Positions 1-8,558 of a DNA stretch of 64,000 bases are shown in pieces. The stretch spans positions 930,001 through 994,000 of the forward strand of contig CAWCHV010000007.1 of the NCBI GenBank assembly GCA_963795435.1, read 5' to 3'. The stretch is from JAFKFI01 sp963795435. Its GTDB lineage: Bacteria; Pseudomonadota; Alphaproteobacteria; Acetobacterales; Acetobacteraceae. A model generated the notes under the pieces. That model made no database searches. It was not told the DNA's origin and saw only the letters and a program-made list of their open reading frames with translations. Made by a program: the position numbers and the translations under genes. Position 1 is the stretch's first letter. The number at the start of each line of letters is the position of its first letter.

Positions 1-1
1 C

Positions 2-202
2 GGGGCGATCGACAAGCGGATCATCCATATCGGCTGCAACGTAGCCTACGATGTTGGCACCTACACCTTCACGCTCGACGGCGAGCAGCCGGGCAGCCAC
101 AGCACGGTGCACGCGCGCTACACGTTCGTCTACGCGCCGTCACATGGGACGTGGCTGATCGTGCACCACCACTCCTCGGCGATGCCGAAGCCCGTGCCGT
201 AA
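2..202 (+). CDS. SnoaL/NTF2-like (DUF4440/SgcJ-type) protein, C-terminal part
   Basis: The reading frame is open from base 2 to the TAA at 200-202, so only the last 66 residues are in the window. They form a beta-rich tail ending in the motif WLIVHHHSSAMP. This tail is typical of small cone-fold NTF2-like proteins of the SgcJ/EcaC/DUF4440 group, whose members are usually about 150-170 residues. The group holds both enzymes and non-catalytic binding proteins, so no reaction can be assigned. The gene converges on the ypfJ-like gene 7 bp further on. The family call rests on the tail motif alone. Confidence 0.6.
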   Translation, partial: GAIDKRIIHIGCNVAYDVGTYTFTLDGEQPGSHSTVHARYTFVYAPSHGTWLIVHHHSSAMPKPVP

Positions 203-209
203 GGGTCGC

Positions 210-1085
210 TCACAGGGCCTGAGCCCCGAACGTGTCGCACGCCCTGATGCTGCCGGTCTTGAGGCCGGTGGTCAGCCAGCGGACGCGCTGCTCCGATGTT
301 CCGTGGGTGAAGCTGTCGGGCACGGCGTAGCCCTGTGACCGCTTCTCCAGCCGGTCGTCGCCGATCGCGCTGGCCGCCCGCACCGCCTGGCGGACGTCGC
401 TCTCGTCGATGTTGCCGTGGCGCTGGTTCATCTTGTTGGCCCACACGCCGGCGAAGCAGTCGGCCATCAGTTCGACGCGCACCGAGATGGCGTTGGCGGT
501 CGCGCGATCCGGCGCGTTCTGTTGCGCCCGCTGCACCTTAGGCAGCAAGCCGATCAGGTTCTGCACGTGATGCCCGACCTCGTGCGAGATCACGTAGGCA
601 TAGGCGAAATCGCCGCCGCCGCCGAAGCGGCGCTGCATGTCCTGGAAGAACGACGTGTCGAGATACAGCTTGCGGTCGAGCGGGCAGTAGAATGGCCCCA
701 TCGCCGACTGCGCCGTGCCGCACGCGGAACGGGTCGCGCCCGAGAACAGCACCAGGATCGGCTTCTCGTACTGCCGGTTCGCCTGCGCGGGCAGCACCTC
801 GGACCACACGTCCTCGGTCTCGCCAAGCACCCGCGCCACGAAATTGCCGATCTGGTCGGTGGGTGCGCCCGTGCGCGCGGGCATTGACTGGCTGGGCGCG
901 CCGTTGCCGCCGCCGGCCACCATCTCGGCGCCGCCGATGAGAGCGGCGGGATTGATGCCGAGCGCCCAGCCAAGCAGCGTGAGCACCACCACCGCCCCGA
1001 TGCCGAGGCCGCCGCCGCGCGCCGTGAAGCCGCCGCCGCGCCGATCCTCGATGTTCTCCGACGGCCTGAGATCGTCCTCGCGCAT
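210..1085 (-). CDS. ypfJ: Neutral zinc metallopeptidase, YpfJ family
   Basis: A 291-residue membrane-anchored zinc protease. After a charged N-terminus (MREDDLRPSENIEDRRGG) there is one hydrophobic segment at about residues 28-50, then the peptidase domain. The zinc-binding HEXXH is seen as ISHEVGHHVQNL, and a downstream glutamate lies in RVELMADCFAGVW, the usual third ligand of this family (PF04228). Cys residues in SACGTAQ and FYCPLD are also conserved in the family. An in-frame ATG 8 codons upstream exists, but the chosen ATG has GGGGGAA about 7 nt before it. The physiological substrate of the family is unknown. Confidence 0.9.
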   Translation of the reverse strand: MREDDLRPSENIEDRRGGGFTARGGGLGIGAVVVLTLLGWALGINPAALIGGAEMVAGGGNGAPSQSMPARTGAPTDQIGNFVARVLGETEDVWSEVLPAQANRQYEKPILVLFSGATRSACGTAQSAMGPFYCPLDRKLYLDTSFFQDMQRRFGGGGDFAYAYVISHEVGHHVQNLIGLLPKVQRAQQNAPDRATANAISVRVELMADCFAGVWANKMNQRHGNIDESDVRQAVRAASAIGDDRLEKRSQGYAVPDSFTHGTSEQRVRWLTTGLKTGSIRACDTFGAQAL

Positions 1086-1162
1086 CGCCGTTCCCCCGAT
1101 CTGGCTCAAGTTCCGCCTCTCGCCACTGGCGAGGCAGCGACCCCTGATCTACACGGACCCAT

Positions 1163-1867
1163 ATGCTTTTCAGCTTCAGGCTGCTCCTCGCGCCCCTCCT
1201 GATCGGCGCCCTCGCCGGCTGCGCGACGCCCCCGGCCGCCACCTGCGGCCATGCCGCGCCTAGCCGTGACGTGGTTTATATCGTCGATCACGGATGGCAC
1301 ACCGATATCGGCATCCCGGCAAGCGAGTTGTCCGGGCCGGCCGCCAGCTTTCGCGCGATCTACCCCGGTGTCGCCTCGCTGGTCTTCAGCTACGGCAAGC
1401 GCACCTTTCTCACCGCGCCGGCCGATGACTGGAGCGAATATCTGCTCGGCCCGGTACCCGGCCCCGGCGCCATCCTGGTCACCGGCCTGAGCGTGATGCC
1501 CGACCAGGCCTATGACGCCGCATCCGTCGTCGTCCTGCGCCTCCCGGCCGGCGGCGCGCAGGCGCTCTCGAATTATCTGTGGGCGGGGTTGCGCAAGGAC
1601 CGCGCGGGAAAGCCGCTGCTGATCGACCCGGCGCCGTTCCCCGGCGGCGTGTTCTACGCCGCGACCGACACCTACACGCTCACACATACTTGCAACACCT
1701 GGGCCGTCGACGCCCTGCGCGCGGCGGGAGCGCCGGTCGATCCAACCGGCGTGGTCTTCGCCGGACAGGCGATGGCCCGGGCGCGGGAGGCCGCGCTGTG
1801 TTCCGTGACCGGCGCGGCCGCCCAGCGCTTCATCCCAGGTCGGCACTCCACCCAGGTTGGAGTGTGA
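1163..1867 (+). CDS. DUF2459 (TIGR02117) lipoprotein
   Basis: A 234-residue protein that starts with a lipoprotein signal peptide: a hydrophobic stretch ending in the lipobox LAGC with Cys at about residue 20. The body matches the DUF2459 family by DHGWHTDIGIP near residue 43, by FSYGKRTFL, and by the late segment LTHTCNTWAVDALRAAG. The conserved His and Cys residues recall an NlpC/P60-like fold, but no activity has been shown for the family to my knowledge. The protein is probably attached to the inner face of the outer membrane. It is divergent from the ypfJ gene, with a 77-bp shared upstream region. Confidence 0.85.
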   Translation: MLFSFRLLLAPLLIGALAGCATPPAATCGHAAPSRDVVYIVDHGWHTDIGIPASELSGPAASFRAIYPGVASLVFSYGKRTFLTAPADDWSEYLLGPVPGPGAILVTGLSVMPDQAYDAASVVVLRLPAGGAQALSNYLWAGLRKDRAGKPLLIDPAPFPGGVFYAATDTYTLTHTCNTWAVDALRAAGAPVDPTGVVFAGQAMARAREAALCSVTGAAAQRFIPGRHSTQVGV

Positions 1868-1887
1868 AGGCAGACCGCACATTCACC

Positions 1888-1972
1888 GTCATGCCCGTGC
1901 TTGTCGCGGGCACCCACGACTTTGCGGGCATCCAAGAGAGTCGTGGATAGTCGGCCTTCCGCGGACCATGAC
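1888..1972. repeat. Palindromic intergenic repeat, copy 1
   Basis: The element is bounded by GTCATG and CATGAC. It contains the inverted pair CACGACTTT ... AGTCGTGG, so it can fold into a long cruciform. A related element with the same outer (GTCATG/ATGAC) and inner (CCACG/CGTGGAT) arms lies at 50428-50507. It sits between a gene end and a small lipoprotein gene end. Confidence 0.65.
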
Positions 1973-1987
1973 CGGGGGTGGCGCGGT

Positions 1988-2158
1988 CTAGTAGTGGCAG
2001 GGCGGCGCGGAGCCGTCGCTGCATAGGGGGGACTGCCCGGACGGCACTACGATCACCTTCGGCGGCGGCGCGGAGCCGCCGCTTCCGCCGCTGCTGCTGC
2101 TGCAGGCCGTCATGCCGAGCAGGAGAAAGACGGCTGGAAGCCACAATCTGTGTCGCAT
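1988..2158 (-). CDS. Small lipoprotein, 56 residues
   Basis: A short secreted lipoprotein. It begins MRHRLWLPAVFLLLGMTAC, giving a positively charged start, a hydrophobic core and a lipobox with Cys at residue 19. A Ser/Gly-rich linker follows, then a proline-rich stretch and a final pair of Cys residues (PLCSDGSAPPC). AAGGAG lies 6-8 nt before the ATG, which decides this start over the longer frame upstream. Similar tiny lipoproteins are common in Proteobacteria and mostly unnamed. No function can be given. Confidence 0.65.
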   Translation of the reverse strand: MRHRLWLPAVFLLLGMTACSSSSGGSGGSAPPPKVIVVPSGQSPLCSDGSAPPCHY

Positions 2159-2356
2159 CGAAGCTCCTTCGGGAGTGCAGTGCATGTGGCTCGGCATAGA
2201 CGCTCGGAATCGCGCCTCGCAAGGGCTGATGGCTGCCGCACGATCGCCGCACAAACAGATGACCCGACCGAGCTCTCTCCGCTATCATTCGCAACAATCG
2301 CCCTGATTCGCCCGCCGGCGGGTACAGCGGCGGAAACGGGCCACGGGAGAAGACGG

Positions 2357-3673
2357 ATGAATGCGGCCATCGAAAAATCGGCCATGCGCAAGATCTATGT
2401 GCGCCTGCTGCCGTTCGCGATCCTGAGCTATTTCCTCGCCTATGTCGACCGGATCAACGTGAGTTTCGCCGGGCTGACGATGCGCGGCGATCTCGACATG
2501 TCGGCGACCGCGTTCGGTTTCGCGGCCGGCACGTTCTACTGGGGCTATTTCATCTTCGAGGTGCCGAGCAACATCGTCATGGAGAAGGTGGGCGCGCGGC
2601 TGTGGATCGCCCGCATCATGATCACCTGGGGGCTGTTCGCCGGATTGACCGCGCTCGTCACCGGACCCACCAGCTTCTCCGTTCTGCGCTTCCTGCTGGG
2701 CGCCGCCGAGGCCGGGTTCTTTCCGGGCATCGTGCTCTATTTCACCTACTGGTTCCCGAGCCATCACCACGCCCGCATCGTCTCGGGCTTTCTCATCGGG
2801 CTGCCGATCGCGGTCGCCGCCGGCGCGCCGCTCTCCACCGCGCTGCTCGGTCTCGACGGATTGTTCGGCCTGCGCGGCTGGCAGGTCATGTACATCGCAG
2901 AGGCGATCCCGACCATCCTGATCGGCATTGCCACCTTGTTCTGGCTGACCGACCGGCCGGAGCAGGCAAGCTTCCTGACCGCCGAGGAACGAAGCTGGCT
3001 CGCCACCAAGCTTGCCGCCGAGCGGCGCGCCAAGGAGGCGGTGCGAACCTTCAGCGTCTGGCAGGGGATGTTCGACCCGAAGGTGCTGCTGCTGTCGCTC
3101 AACTATCTCGGCATCGTCACCGCGAGCCTCGGGATGCTCATCTTCATCCCGCAGATCATCAAATCGCTCGGCACATTCAGCAACATGACGGTCGGCTGGC
3201 TGACGATGATCCCGTATATCTGCGGCGGCATCTCGCTTGTCCTGTGGGGCCGCGTCTCCGACCGCATGAACGAGCGCCGCTGGAACCTGCTGGCCGCGTG
3301 CGTCGTCTCCACAGTCGGTCTGGTCATCGCCGGGCTGACGATGGGAACCTGGTGGGCGCTGGTCGGCATGTCGATCGCGGCGATCGGCTTCTACGGCTCG
3401 AAGGGTCCGTTCTGGGCGATGCCGCCGATGTTCTTGACCGGCACGGCCGCCGCCGCCTCGATCGCGTGGATCAACTCCATCGGCAATCTCGGCGGCTTCT
3501 TCGGGCCGTGGTATGTCGGCGTGATGAAGGACGCGACGGGCGGCTTTGCGGGCGGGCTGTACGGGCTGGCCCTGCTCGGCCTCATCGCCTCCTTCGTCTG
3601 CGCGTTCTTCCTGCACATCCCCGATCCCGCCGCGCGGGTGCGGGAATTGGTGCCGAGCGCGCAGCCGGAGTAA
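2357..3673 (+). CDS. MFS transporter, anion:cation symporter (ACS) family
   Basis: A 438-residue inner-membrane carrier with about 12 hydrophobic segments in two halves separated by a charged loop (ERRAKEAVRTFSVWQGM). AYVDRINVSFAGL in helix 1 and the sequences around FEVPSNIVMEKVGARLWIAR in helix 2 and the following loop are hallmarks of the ACS group. That group carries tartrate, phthalate, glucarate and similar organic acids with protons. The start is the ATG preceded by GGGAGA; the upstream in-frame extension has no such site. The gene converges on livF with only 7 bp between the stops. The substrate is not predictable from sequence. Confidence 0.88.
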   Translation: MNAAIEKSAMRKIYVRLLPFAILSYFLAYVDRINVSFAGLTMRGDLDMSATAFGFAAGTFYWGYFIFEVPSNIVMEKVGARLWIARIMITWGLFAGLTALVTGPTSFSVLRFLLGAAEAGFFPGIVLYFTYWFPSHHHARIVSGFLIGLPIAVAAGAPLSTALLGLDGLFGLRGWQVMYIAEAIPTILIGIATLFWLTDRPEQASFLTAEERSWLATKLAAERRAKEAVRTFSVWQGMFDPKVLLLSLNYLGIVTASLGMLIFIPQIIKSLGTFSNMTVGWLTMIPYICGGISLVLWGRVSDRMNERRWNLLAACVVSTVGLVIAGLTMGTWWALVGMSIAAIGFYGSKGPFWAMPPMFLTGTAAAASIAWINSIGNLGGFFGPWYVGVMKDATGGFAGGLYGLALLGLIASFVCAFFLHIPDPAARVRELVPSAQPE

Positions 3674-3680
3674 CGCCGCG

Positions 3681-4424
3681 TCAGTCGGCCAGCACAGGGT
3701 CGGCCGTGTCGAACGACCATTGCTCGGCCGACGCGCCTGCGAGTGCCTGGATGCGATCCTCGTCGGACGACAATTCCGCCGCCGTGCCGGACCACACCAT
3801 GATGCCGTGGTCCAGCACGAAGGCATGATCGGCGATGTCGAGGCTCGCACGCACGTTCTGCTCGACCAGCAGCACCGCGATGCCCTCGGCGCGCATCTGC
3901 GCGACGATACGGAACACCTCGCGCACGATCAGAGGTGCGAGGCCTTGCGAAGGCTCGTCGAGGATCAGCAGCTTGGGGTTCAGCAGCAACGCGCGCGCGA
4001 TCGACAGCATCTCCTGTTCGCCGCCGGAGAGCTGGCGGCCGAAATTGCGCTTGCGCTCGCCGAGGCGCGGAAACAGGCCGTACACCCGGTCGATGGTCCA
4101 CGGTCCGGGCCGCTCCAACGGCACGCGCAGATTGTCGTCCACCGTGAGGTTGGGAAAGATCTTGCGCCCCTCCGGAACGTAGCCGACGCCCAGCGCGGCG
4201 ACGCGGAACGGCGGAATGCGCGTGGTCTCGCGGCCGAAGATTTTCACGGTTCCGGTGCGCGGCGGCGTCAGACCGACGAGGCTGCGCAAGGTGGTCGTCT
4301 TGCCGGCGCCGTTGCGGCCGAGCAGCGTCGTGATCTGCCCGTCCGCGACGGTCAGCGCGACGTCGTAGAGGATGTGGCTCTTGCCGTAGAACGTGTTGAG
4401 CCCGGCGGCTTCCAGCGCGTTCAT
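3681..4424 (-). CDS. livF: Branched-chain amino-acid-type ABC transporter ATPase LivF
   Basis: A 247-residue ATPase subunit of a HAAT-type importer. Walker A is GRNGAGKTTT, the signature motif is LSGGEQEMLSIARA, and Walker B is LLILDEPSQGLAP; the late H-loop region reads LLVEQNVRASL. It is the last gene of a five-gene unit whose order is binding protein, livH, livM, livG, livF. It overlaps livG by 4 bp (ATGA), so the two are translationally coupled. The substrate is set by the binding protein and may be an amino acid, an amide or an aromatic acid. Confidence 0.93.
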   Translation of the reverse strand: MNALEAAGLNTFYGKSHILYDVALTVADGQITTLLGRNGAGKTTTLRSLVGLTPPRTGTVKIFGRETTRIPPFRVAALGVGYVPEGRKIFPNLTVDDNLRVPLERPGPWTIDRVYGLFPRLGERKRNFGRQLSGGEQEMLSIARALLLNPKLLILDEPSQGLAPLIVREVFRIVAQMRAEGIAVLLVEQNVRASLDIADHAFVLDHGIMVWSGTAAELSSDEDRIQALAGASAEQWSFDTADPVLAD

Positions 4425-5173
4425 TTCGCGCTTCCCAGATAGGCGGCCTGCACCGCCGGGTTGTCCGCAATCTCGGTCGGCGTGCCTTCCGCGAGCAGGC
4501 CGCCCTGGTCGAGCACGGTGATGCGGTCGGCGAGGTTGAACACCACGCGCATGTCATGCTCGATCAGCACGATGGTGTAGGAGCTGTGCTTGTGCAGCCG
4601 GCGGATCAGGCTGGCGACGTGAAAGGTCTCCTGCTCGCCCATGCCCGCGGTCGGCTCGTCGAGCAGCAGGATGCGCGGCTTGAGGGCCAGGGCCATCGCG
4701 ATCTCGGCGGCCCGCTGGTCGCCGTGCGACAGTTCGCCTACTAGCCGGTCAGCCTGCTTGGTCAGGCCGGCCGATGTGAGGATCTCGTCGATCCTCTCGC
4801 GCACGCGAACCCGCGCGGCACGGCTGAGCCACGGCCGCAGCCGGTAGCCGCTCGCCACCTCGACGGCGATCCGCACGTTCTCTCGCGCCGAGAGCTCCGG
4901 GAAGATCTCGGTGATCTGGAAGGTGCGGGCCATGCCGAGCTCGACCCGCTGCTGCGCGCTGAAGCGGGTGATGTCGCGCCCCTCGACGACAATCTCGCCG
5001 GAGCTGGGCGAGAAGAAGCCCGTTATCATATTGAAGAACGTCGTCTTGCCGGCACCGTTCGGGCCGATGATGGCGCGCAGCTCGCCCGGTGCGACGGCGA
5101 GCGACACATTGTTCACCGCGACCAGGCTGCCGAACGCCTTGGTGACGCCTCGCGCCTCCAGCATGATGGTCAC
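4421..5173 (-). CDS. livG: Branched-chain amino-acid-type ABC transporter ATPase LivG
   Basis: A 250-residue ATPase with Walker A GPNGAGKTTFFN, a signature loop LSHGDQRAAEIAMA in place of LSGGQ (a usual variant for LivG), and Walker B ILLLDEPTAGMG. The sequence NMITGFFSPSSGEIVVEGRDI is typical of LivG. It pairs with LivF to drive the LivH/LivM channel. It overlaps livF by 4 bp and lies 7 bp after livM. Confidence 0.93.
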   Translation of the reverse strand: MTIMLEARGVTKAFGSLVAVNNVSLAVAPGELRAIIGPNGAGKTTFFNMITGFFSPSSGEIVVEGRDITRFSAQQRVELGMARTFQITEIFPELSARENVRIAVEVASGYRLRPWLSRAARVRVRERIDEILTSAGLTKQADRLVGELSHGDQRAAEIAMALALKPRILLLDEPTAGMGEQETFHVASLIRRLHKHSSYTIVLIEHDMRVVFNLADRITVLDQGGLLAEGTPTEIADNPAVQAAYLGSAK

Positions 5174-5180
5174 GAGCCCC

Positions 5181-6164
5181 TCACTTCTCGCTATATGCGC
5201 GCACGAAGCCGAGCAGTCCGCGCGGGAAGAACAGCACCACCAGCACGAACAGCAGCCCGATGAAGCTCATCCAGTTCACCGTCATGGACGAGATGTAATC
5301 CTGCAGCACGACGAATACGGCGGCGCCGACCAGCGGCCCCCAGAAGGCGCGCATCCCGCCCATCACCGCCATGATGACGATCTCTCCCGACAGCGTGTAG
5401 TGCAAGGTCATCGGATCGGCGAAGTTGTTGAGCAGCGCGTAAAGCGAGCCGGCGGCGGCGGCGAAGAAGCAGGAGATCGAGAACGACAGCCAAATATGCC
5501 GCTCGACGGGGATGCCGAGAAAGCGCGCGCGCCGCTCGTTTTCCCGAATCGCCAGCAGGGTGCGGCCGAACGGCGAGCGCAGCAGGAACGCCATCAGCCC
5601 GACGCAGATCGCGAACACCGCGGCGATGAAATAGTAGAACAGCACCGGGTTGTTCTGGATGTCGATGGTCCAGGCGCCGATATGCAGCGGCTGGCGTTGG
5701 AACCCGCGCAGCCCGTCGTCGCCGCCGGTCAGGCTGTTCCAGCGATAGGCGACGTAGTAGCAGATCTGCCCGAAGGCGATCGTCACCATCGCGAAATAGA
5801 CGCCGCGGCGGCGGACGATCAGCGCGCCGAACAGCGTGCCCGCGATGCCCCCCAGCAGGATGCCGGCGAGCATCGCGAGCGGCGTGCTGTCGGAGAGGTA
5901 TTTCAGAGTGAGTCCCGTGCCATAGCAGCCGAGGCCGAAATAGGCGGCGTGGCCGAACGACATCACGCCGGTGAAGCCGAGCAGGAAGTTCAGCGCCATC
6001 GCCGCCAGCCCGAGCACCAGCACGCGCCCGGCGAGGGCCGTGTAGCCGCCGATCCACGGCAGCCAAAGCGGCACGGTAAGCAGCACGATCCAGATCGCCA
6101 AGGTCGGCAGCCAGCTCCGCTGCCCAGGACGCTCGAGCACCGTGTCGAGCGTGGTGGTGCTCAT
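5181..6164 (-). CDS. livM: Branched-chain amino-acid-type ABC permease LivM
   Basis: A 327-residue inner-membrane permease with about 8-10 hydrophobic segments. LLGFTGVMSFGHAAYFGLGC is the LivM signature near residue 62, and RENERRARFLGI marks the cytoplasmic coupling loop that contacts the ATPases. The end FFPRGLLGFVRAYSEK is typical. It overlaps livH by 4 bp, consistent with a fixed 1:1 ratio of the two permeases. Confidence 0.93.
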   Translation of the reverse strand: MSTTTLDTVLERPGQRSWLPTLAIWIVLLTVPLWLPWIGGYTALAGRVLVLGLAAMALNFLLGFTGVMSFGHAAYFGLGCYGTGLTLKYLSDSTPLAMLAGILLGGIAGTLFGALIVRRRGVYFAMVTIAFGQICYYVAYRWNSLTGGDDGLRGFQRQPLHIGAWTIDIQNNPVLFYYFIAAVFAICVGLMAFLLRSPFGRTLLAIRENERRARFLGIPVERHIWLSFSISCFFAAAAGSLYALLNNFADPMTLHYTLSGEIVIMAVMGGMRAFWGPLVGAAVFVVLQDYISSMTVNWMSFIGLLFVLVVLFFPRGLLGFVRAYSEK

Positions 6165-7030
6165 GTCAGCATCCCTTCCTCGCCCATCAGCCCGCGAGGC
6201 CGGATCAGCAGCACCAGCATCATGATGATGTAGATCACCGCCTCGCTGGCACTCGGATAGAACACCGTCGTCAGCGCCGCCGCGACGCCGATCAGCAGGC
6301 CGCCGAACAACGTGCCGGTCAGGCTGCCGACGCCGCCCACGATGATCGCGATGAAGCTCGGCATCAGCAGGTCGTCGCCCATGTTCGGGTTGAGCCCGAT
6401 CTGGCCGCCCGCCAGCACGCCGGCCAACCCGGCGAGAAAGATGCCGACCGCGAAGTTCAGCGAGCGCAGCAGCCGGACGTTGATGCCAAGGGCCGCCACC
6501 GTCTCGAGATCGAGCGTTCCAGCGCGGATGCGCATTCCCATCCGCGAGTAGCGCAGGAACAGGAACAGCGCGACCACCGCGACGATCACCACCGCGACCA
6601 TGAACAGCCGATAGCCGGTGACGAAGAACAGCTCGTCGCTGAGCGGCATGGACAGGCTCGGCGGCACCGTCACCGGCAGCCCGTTCGGTCCCCAGATGTA
6701 GCGGCAGACATCCTGGATGATGAAGGCAAGCCCGAAGGTGAGGAGCAGGCTATAGACCGGATCGCGGCCGTACAGCTTGCGGATCAGGAAGCGTTCCAGC
6801 AGCAGCCCGAGGATGGCGGTGAGCAGCGGCGAGATCAGCAACGCGCCCCAGAAGCCGGTATAGGGCGTGAGCACGAAGGCGAGGTATCCGCCGAGTGCGA
6901 GGAAGTTGCCGTGCGCGAAATTGATGACGTTGCTGAGGTTGAGGATCATCGCCAGACCGAGCGCCATCAGCACGTAGAAAGCGCCGATGATGAGCCCGTT
7001 GAACACGTTGAACAGAACGAGTTGCAGCAT
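6161..7030 (-). CDS. livH: Branched-chain amino-acid-type ABC permease LivH
   Basis: A 289-residue permease subunit. It starts MLQLVLFNVFNGLIIGAFYV and has MILNLSNVINFAHGNFLALG, the LivH counterpart of the LivM signature. The coupling loop RIRAGTLDLETVAALGINV and the late GGVGSLTGTLFGG are both family-typical. It is the first membrane gene after the binding protein, from which it is separated by 103 bp. Confidence 0.93.
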   Translation of the reverse strand: MLQLVLFNVFNGLIIGAFYVLMALGLAMILNLSNVINFAHGNFLALGGYLAFVLTPYTGFWGALLISPLLTAILGLLLERFLIRKLYGRDPVYSLLLTFGLAFIIQDVCRYIWGPNGLPVTVPPSLSMPLSDELFFVTGYRLFMVAVVIVAVVALFLFLRYSRMGMRIRAGTLDLETVAALGINVRLLRSLNFAVGIFLAGLAGVLAGGQIGLNPNMGDDLLMPSFIAIIVGGVGSLTGTLFGGLLIGVAAALTTVFYPSASEAVIYIIMMLVLLIRPRGLMGEEGMLT

Positions 7031-7133
7031 CCGCCGCTCCCCCTCTTGCGCGATGCATGGGACGAGCCGCTTCCGGCGCGCGGCCGAAAGCGGCTCCGAA
7101 CGACAAGGCCCGCGACGCCTGGGACAAGCGCGG

Positions 7134-8390
7134 CTAGGCCGAGGGGAACGTCATGTGACAGCCGGTATCGGCCACCGGCCCCGCGGCGGTCTCGCCCGGG
7201 ACCAGCTTGGCGGTGGTGAACACGTTGTCCGGGTTGCCGCCCTTCGCCGGATGGACCTCGCCGGTGAAGATGTTCGCCATCAGCTCATGGTCGCCCGCGC
7301 GATAGGCGATCTTGCCCGGCTGCAGCGCCACCTCGGGCGGCAGCGCCTCGTCCTCGAGCGCGTGCGCCATCTTGACAGCTTCCAGGCTCTTGGCCTTCTC
7401 GGCCGCGAGCTTGACCGTATGCACGGCGACGAAGCCGAACCAGTGGCGCGCCGATGCCGGCTTGTTGGTCGCCGCCTTGATGCCGGCGACGAACTCGGCG
7501 ACGTGCGGCACGCCGGGCTGATCCCACCACCACTCCATATCCCACCAGCCGGACCGCGCCTCGGGGGGGACCGAGAGGATCGCCTCGAGCTCGAACAGCG
7601 CGCCGCCGAGCGCCATCTCCTTGTTCATGCCGAACTGGATGAATTGCTTCATGCAGTTGACCTGCGCCTGGCCGCCCATGTTGTTGAGCAGGACCTGCGG
7701 CTTGTAGGCCTTCGCCTTGATCAGGGTCGCGGAGAAATCCGAGGTGCTCAGCGGCAACATGTCGCCCTCGTATTCGCCACCCGCCTTCTTCAGGTTCTTG
7801 ATGAACGCGTCCTGCAAGGTGTGGCCGTAGGCATAGTCGGGCGTGATGAAGAACCAGCGCTTGCCGAATTTCTCGATCAGGGTGCCAGAGATCGCCGCGG
7901 CGTCCATCGCCGTCGTGTTGCAGATGCGAAACACGTTCCACTTGCAGTCCTTCCCGGTAATCGGGTCGGTATGGCCGCCGGGAACGATGTGGAACACCTT
8001 CTTCTCGCCCGTCACTCCCGCGATGGCGTAGGCGATCGCCGAGTTGACGTCGCCGAAGATCGCATTCACCTGATCCCGATCGATCAGCTTGCGCGCCTTC
8101 TGCACCCCGGTGCCGACGTCATTGGCGCTGTCCTCCACCAGCAGTTCGATCTGCCGGCCCATGATGCCGCCGCTCTTGTTCAGCGAGGCCACGGCATATT
8201 GGGCACCCTGAACCTCGCTTTGCGCGAAGGCGGAGTAGACGCCGGTGAGCGGGTCGATCATGCCGATCTTGATCGGCGACTCTCCTCGCGCCTGGATGAT
8301 GGCGGGTGCGGCGAGCGGCAAGGCCCCGAGGGCCACGCCGGCCTTGATGAGCGAACGGCGGCCGAGGCCGGCGATGATCCTGCTGTCCAT
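7134..8390 (-). CDS. ABC transporter substrate-binding protein (LivK-like, Peripla_BP_6)
   Basis: A 418-residue periplasmic binding protein. The start at 8390 is chosen because GGGAG lies about 6 nt upstream and an export signal follows at once: a twin-arginine-like run GLGRRSLIKAG, a hydrophobic stretch and a cleavage region near APAIIQARG. The mature part begins IKIGMIDPLTGVYSAFAQSE, typical of type I binding proteins that feed liv-type importers. Similar proteins bind amino acids, urea or amides, and aromatic acids. The C-terminal region NPDNVFTTAKLVPGE resembles urea/amide-type members but does not decide the ligand. It is the first gene of the liv unit. Confidence 0.9.
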   Translation of the reverse strand: MDSRIIAGLGRRSLIKAGVALGALPLAAPAIIQARGESPIKIGMIDPLTGVYSAFAQSEVQGAQYAVASLNKSGGIMGRQIELLVEDSANDVGTGVQKARKLIDRDQVNAIFGDVNSAIAYAIAGVTGEKKVFHIVPGGHTDPITGKDCKWNVFRICNTTAMDAAAISGTLIEKFGKRWFFITPDYAYGHTLQDAFIKNLKKAGGEYEGDMLPLSTSDFSATLIKAKAYKPQVLLNNMGGQAQVNCMKQFIQFGMNKEMALGGALFELEAILSVPPEARSGWWDMEWWWDQPGVPHVAEFVAGIKAATNKPASARHWFGFVAVHTVKLAAEKAKSLEAVKMAHALEDEALPPEVALQPGKIAYRAGDHELMANIFTGEVHPAKGGNPDNVFTTAKLVPGETAAGPVADTGCHMTFPSA

Positions 8391-8558
8391 GACGTCTCCC
8401 GGTTGGATCAAGGGCGCCGGCTTCTGCCTTTGGCGTCCCAATCTTGTTGTATTGGATCAATCTACAGCCTGATTGGCCCCCAGTCGAGCCTTCGTTGTCG
8501 ATTTGGGCCAACGTCGTACATTGGCGGCATCGACAGCCCGACACAGGAATTCCGGCTG

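Noticed and set aside
2285..3850. 521-codon frame opposite the MFS gene
   Set aside because: Asp/Arg/Gly-rich mirror of the carrier gene with no recognisable domain.
6987..8558. Very long open frame running into the glycosyltransferase from upstream
   Set aside because: It is antisense to the binding-protein and livH genes, has biased Arg/Ala/His composition and no family motifs. Only the part from 8559 is a real protein.
8441..8558. Operator or promoter between the binding protein and the glycosyltransferase
   Set aside because: A relatively AT-rich stretch (TTGTTGTATTGGATCAATC) is visible, but no spacing or symmetry good enough to call a site.
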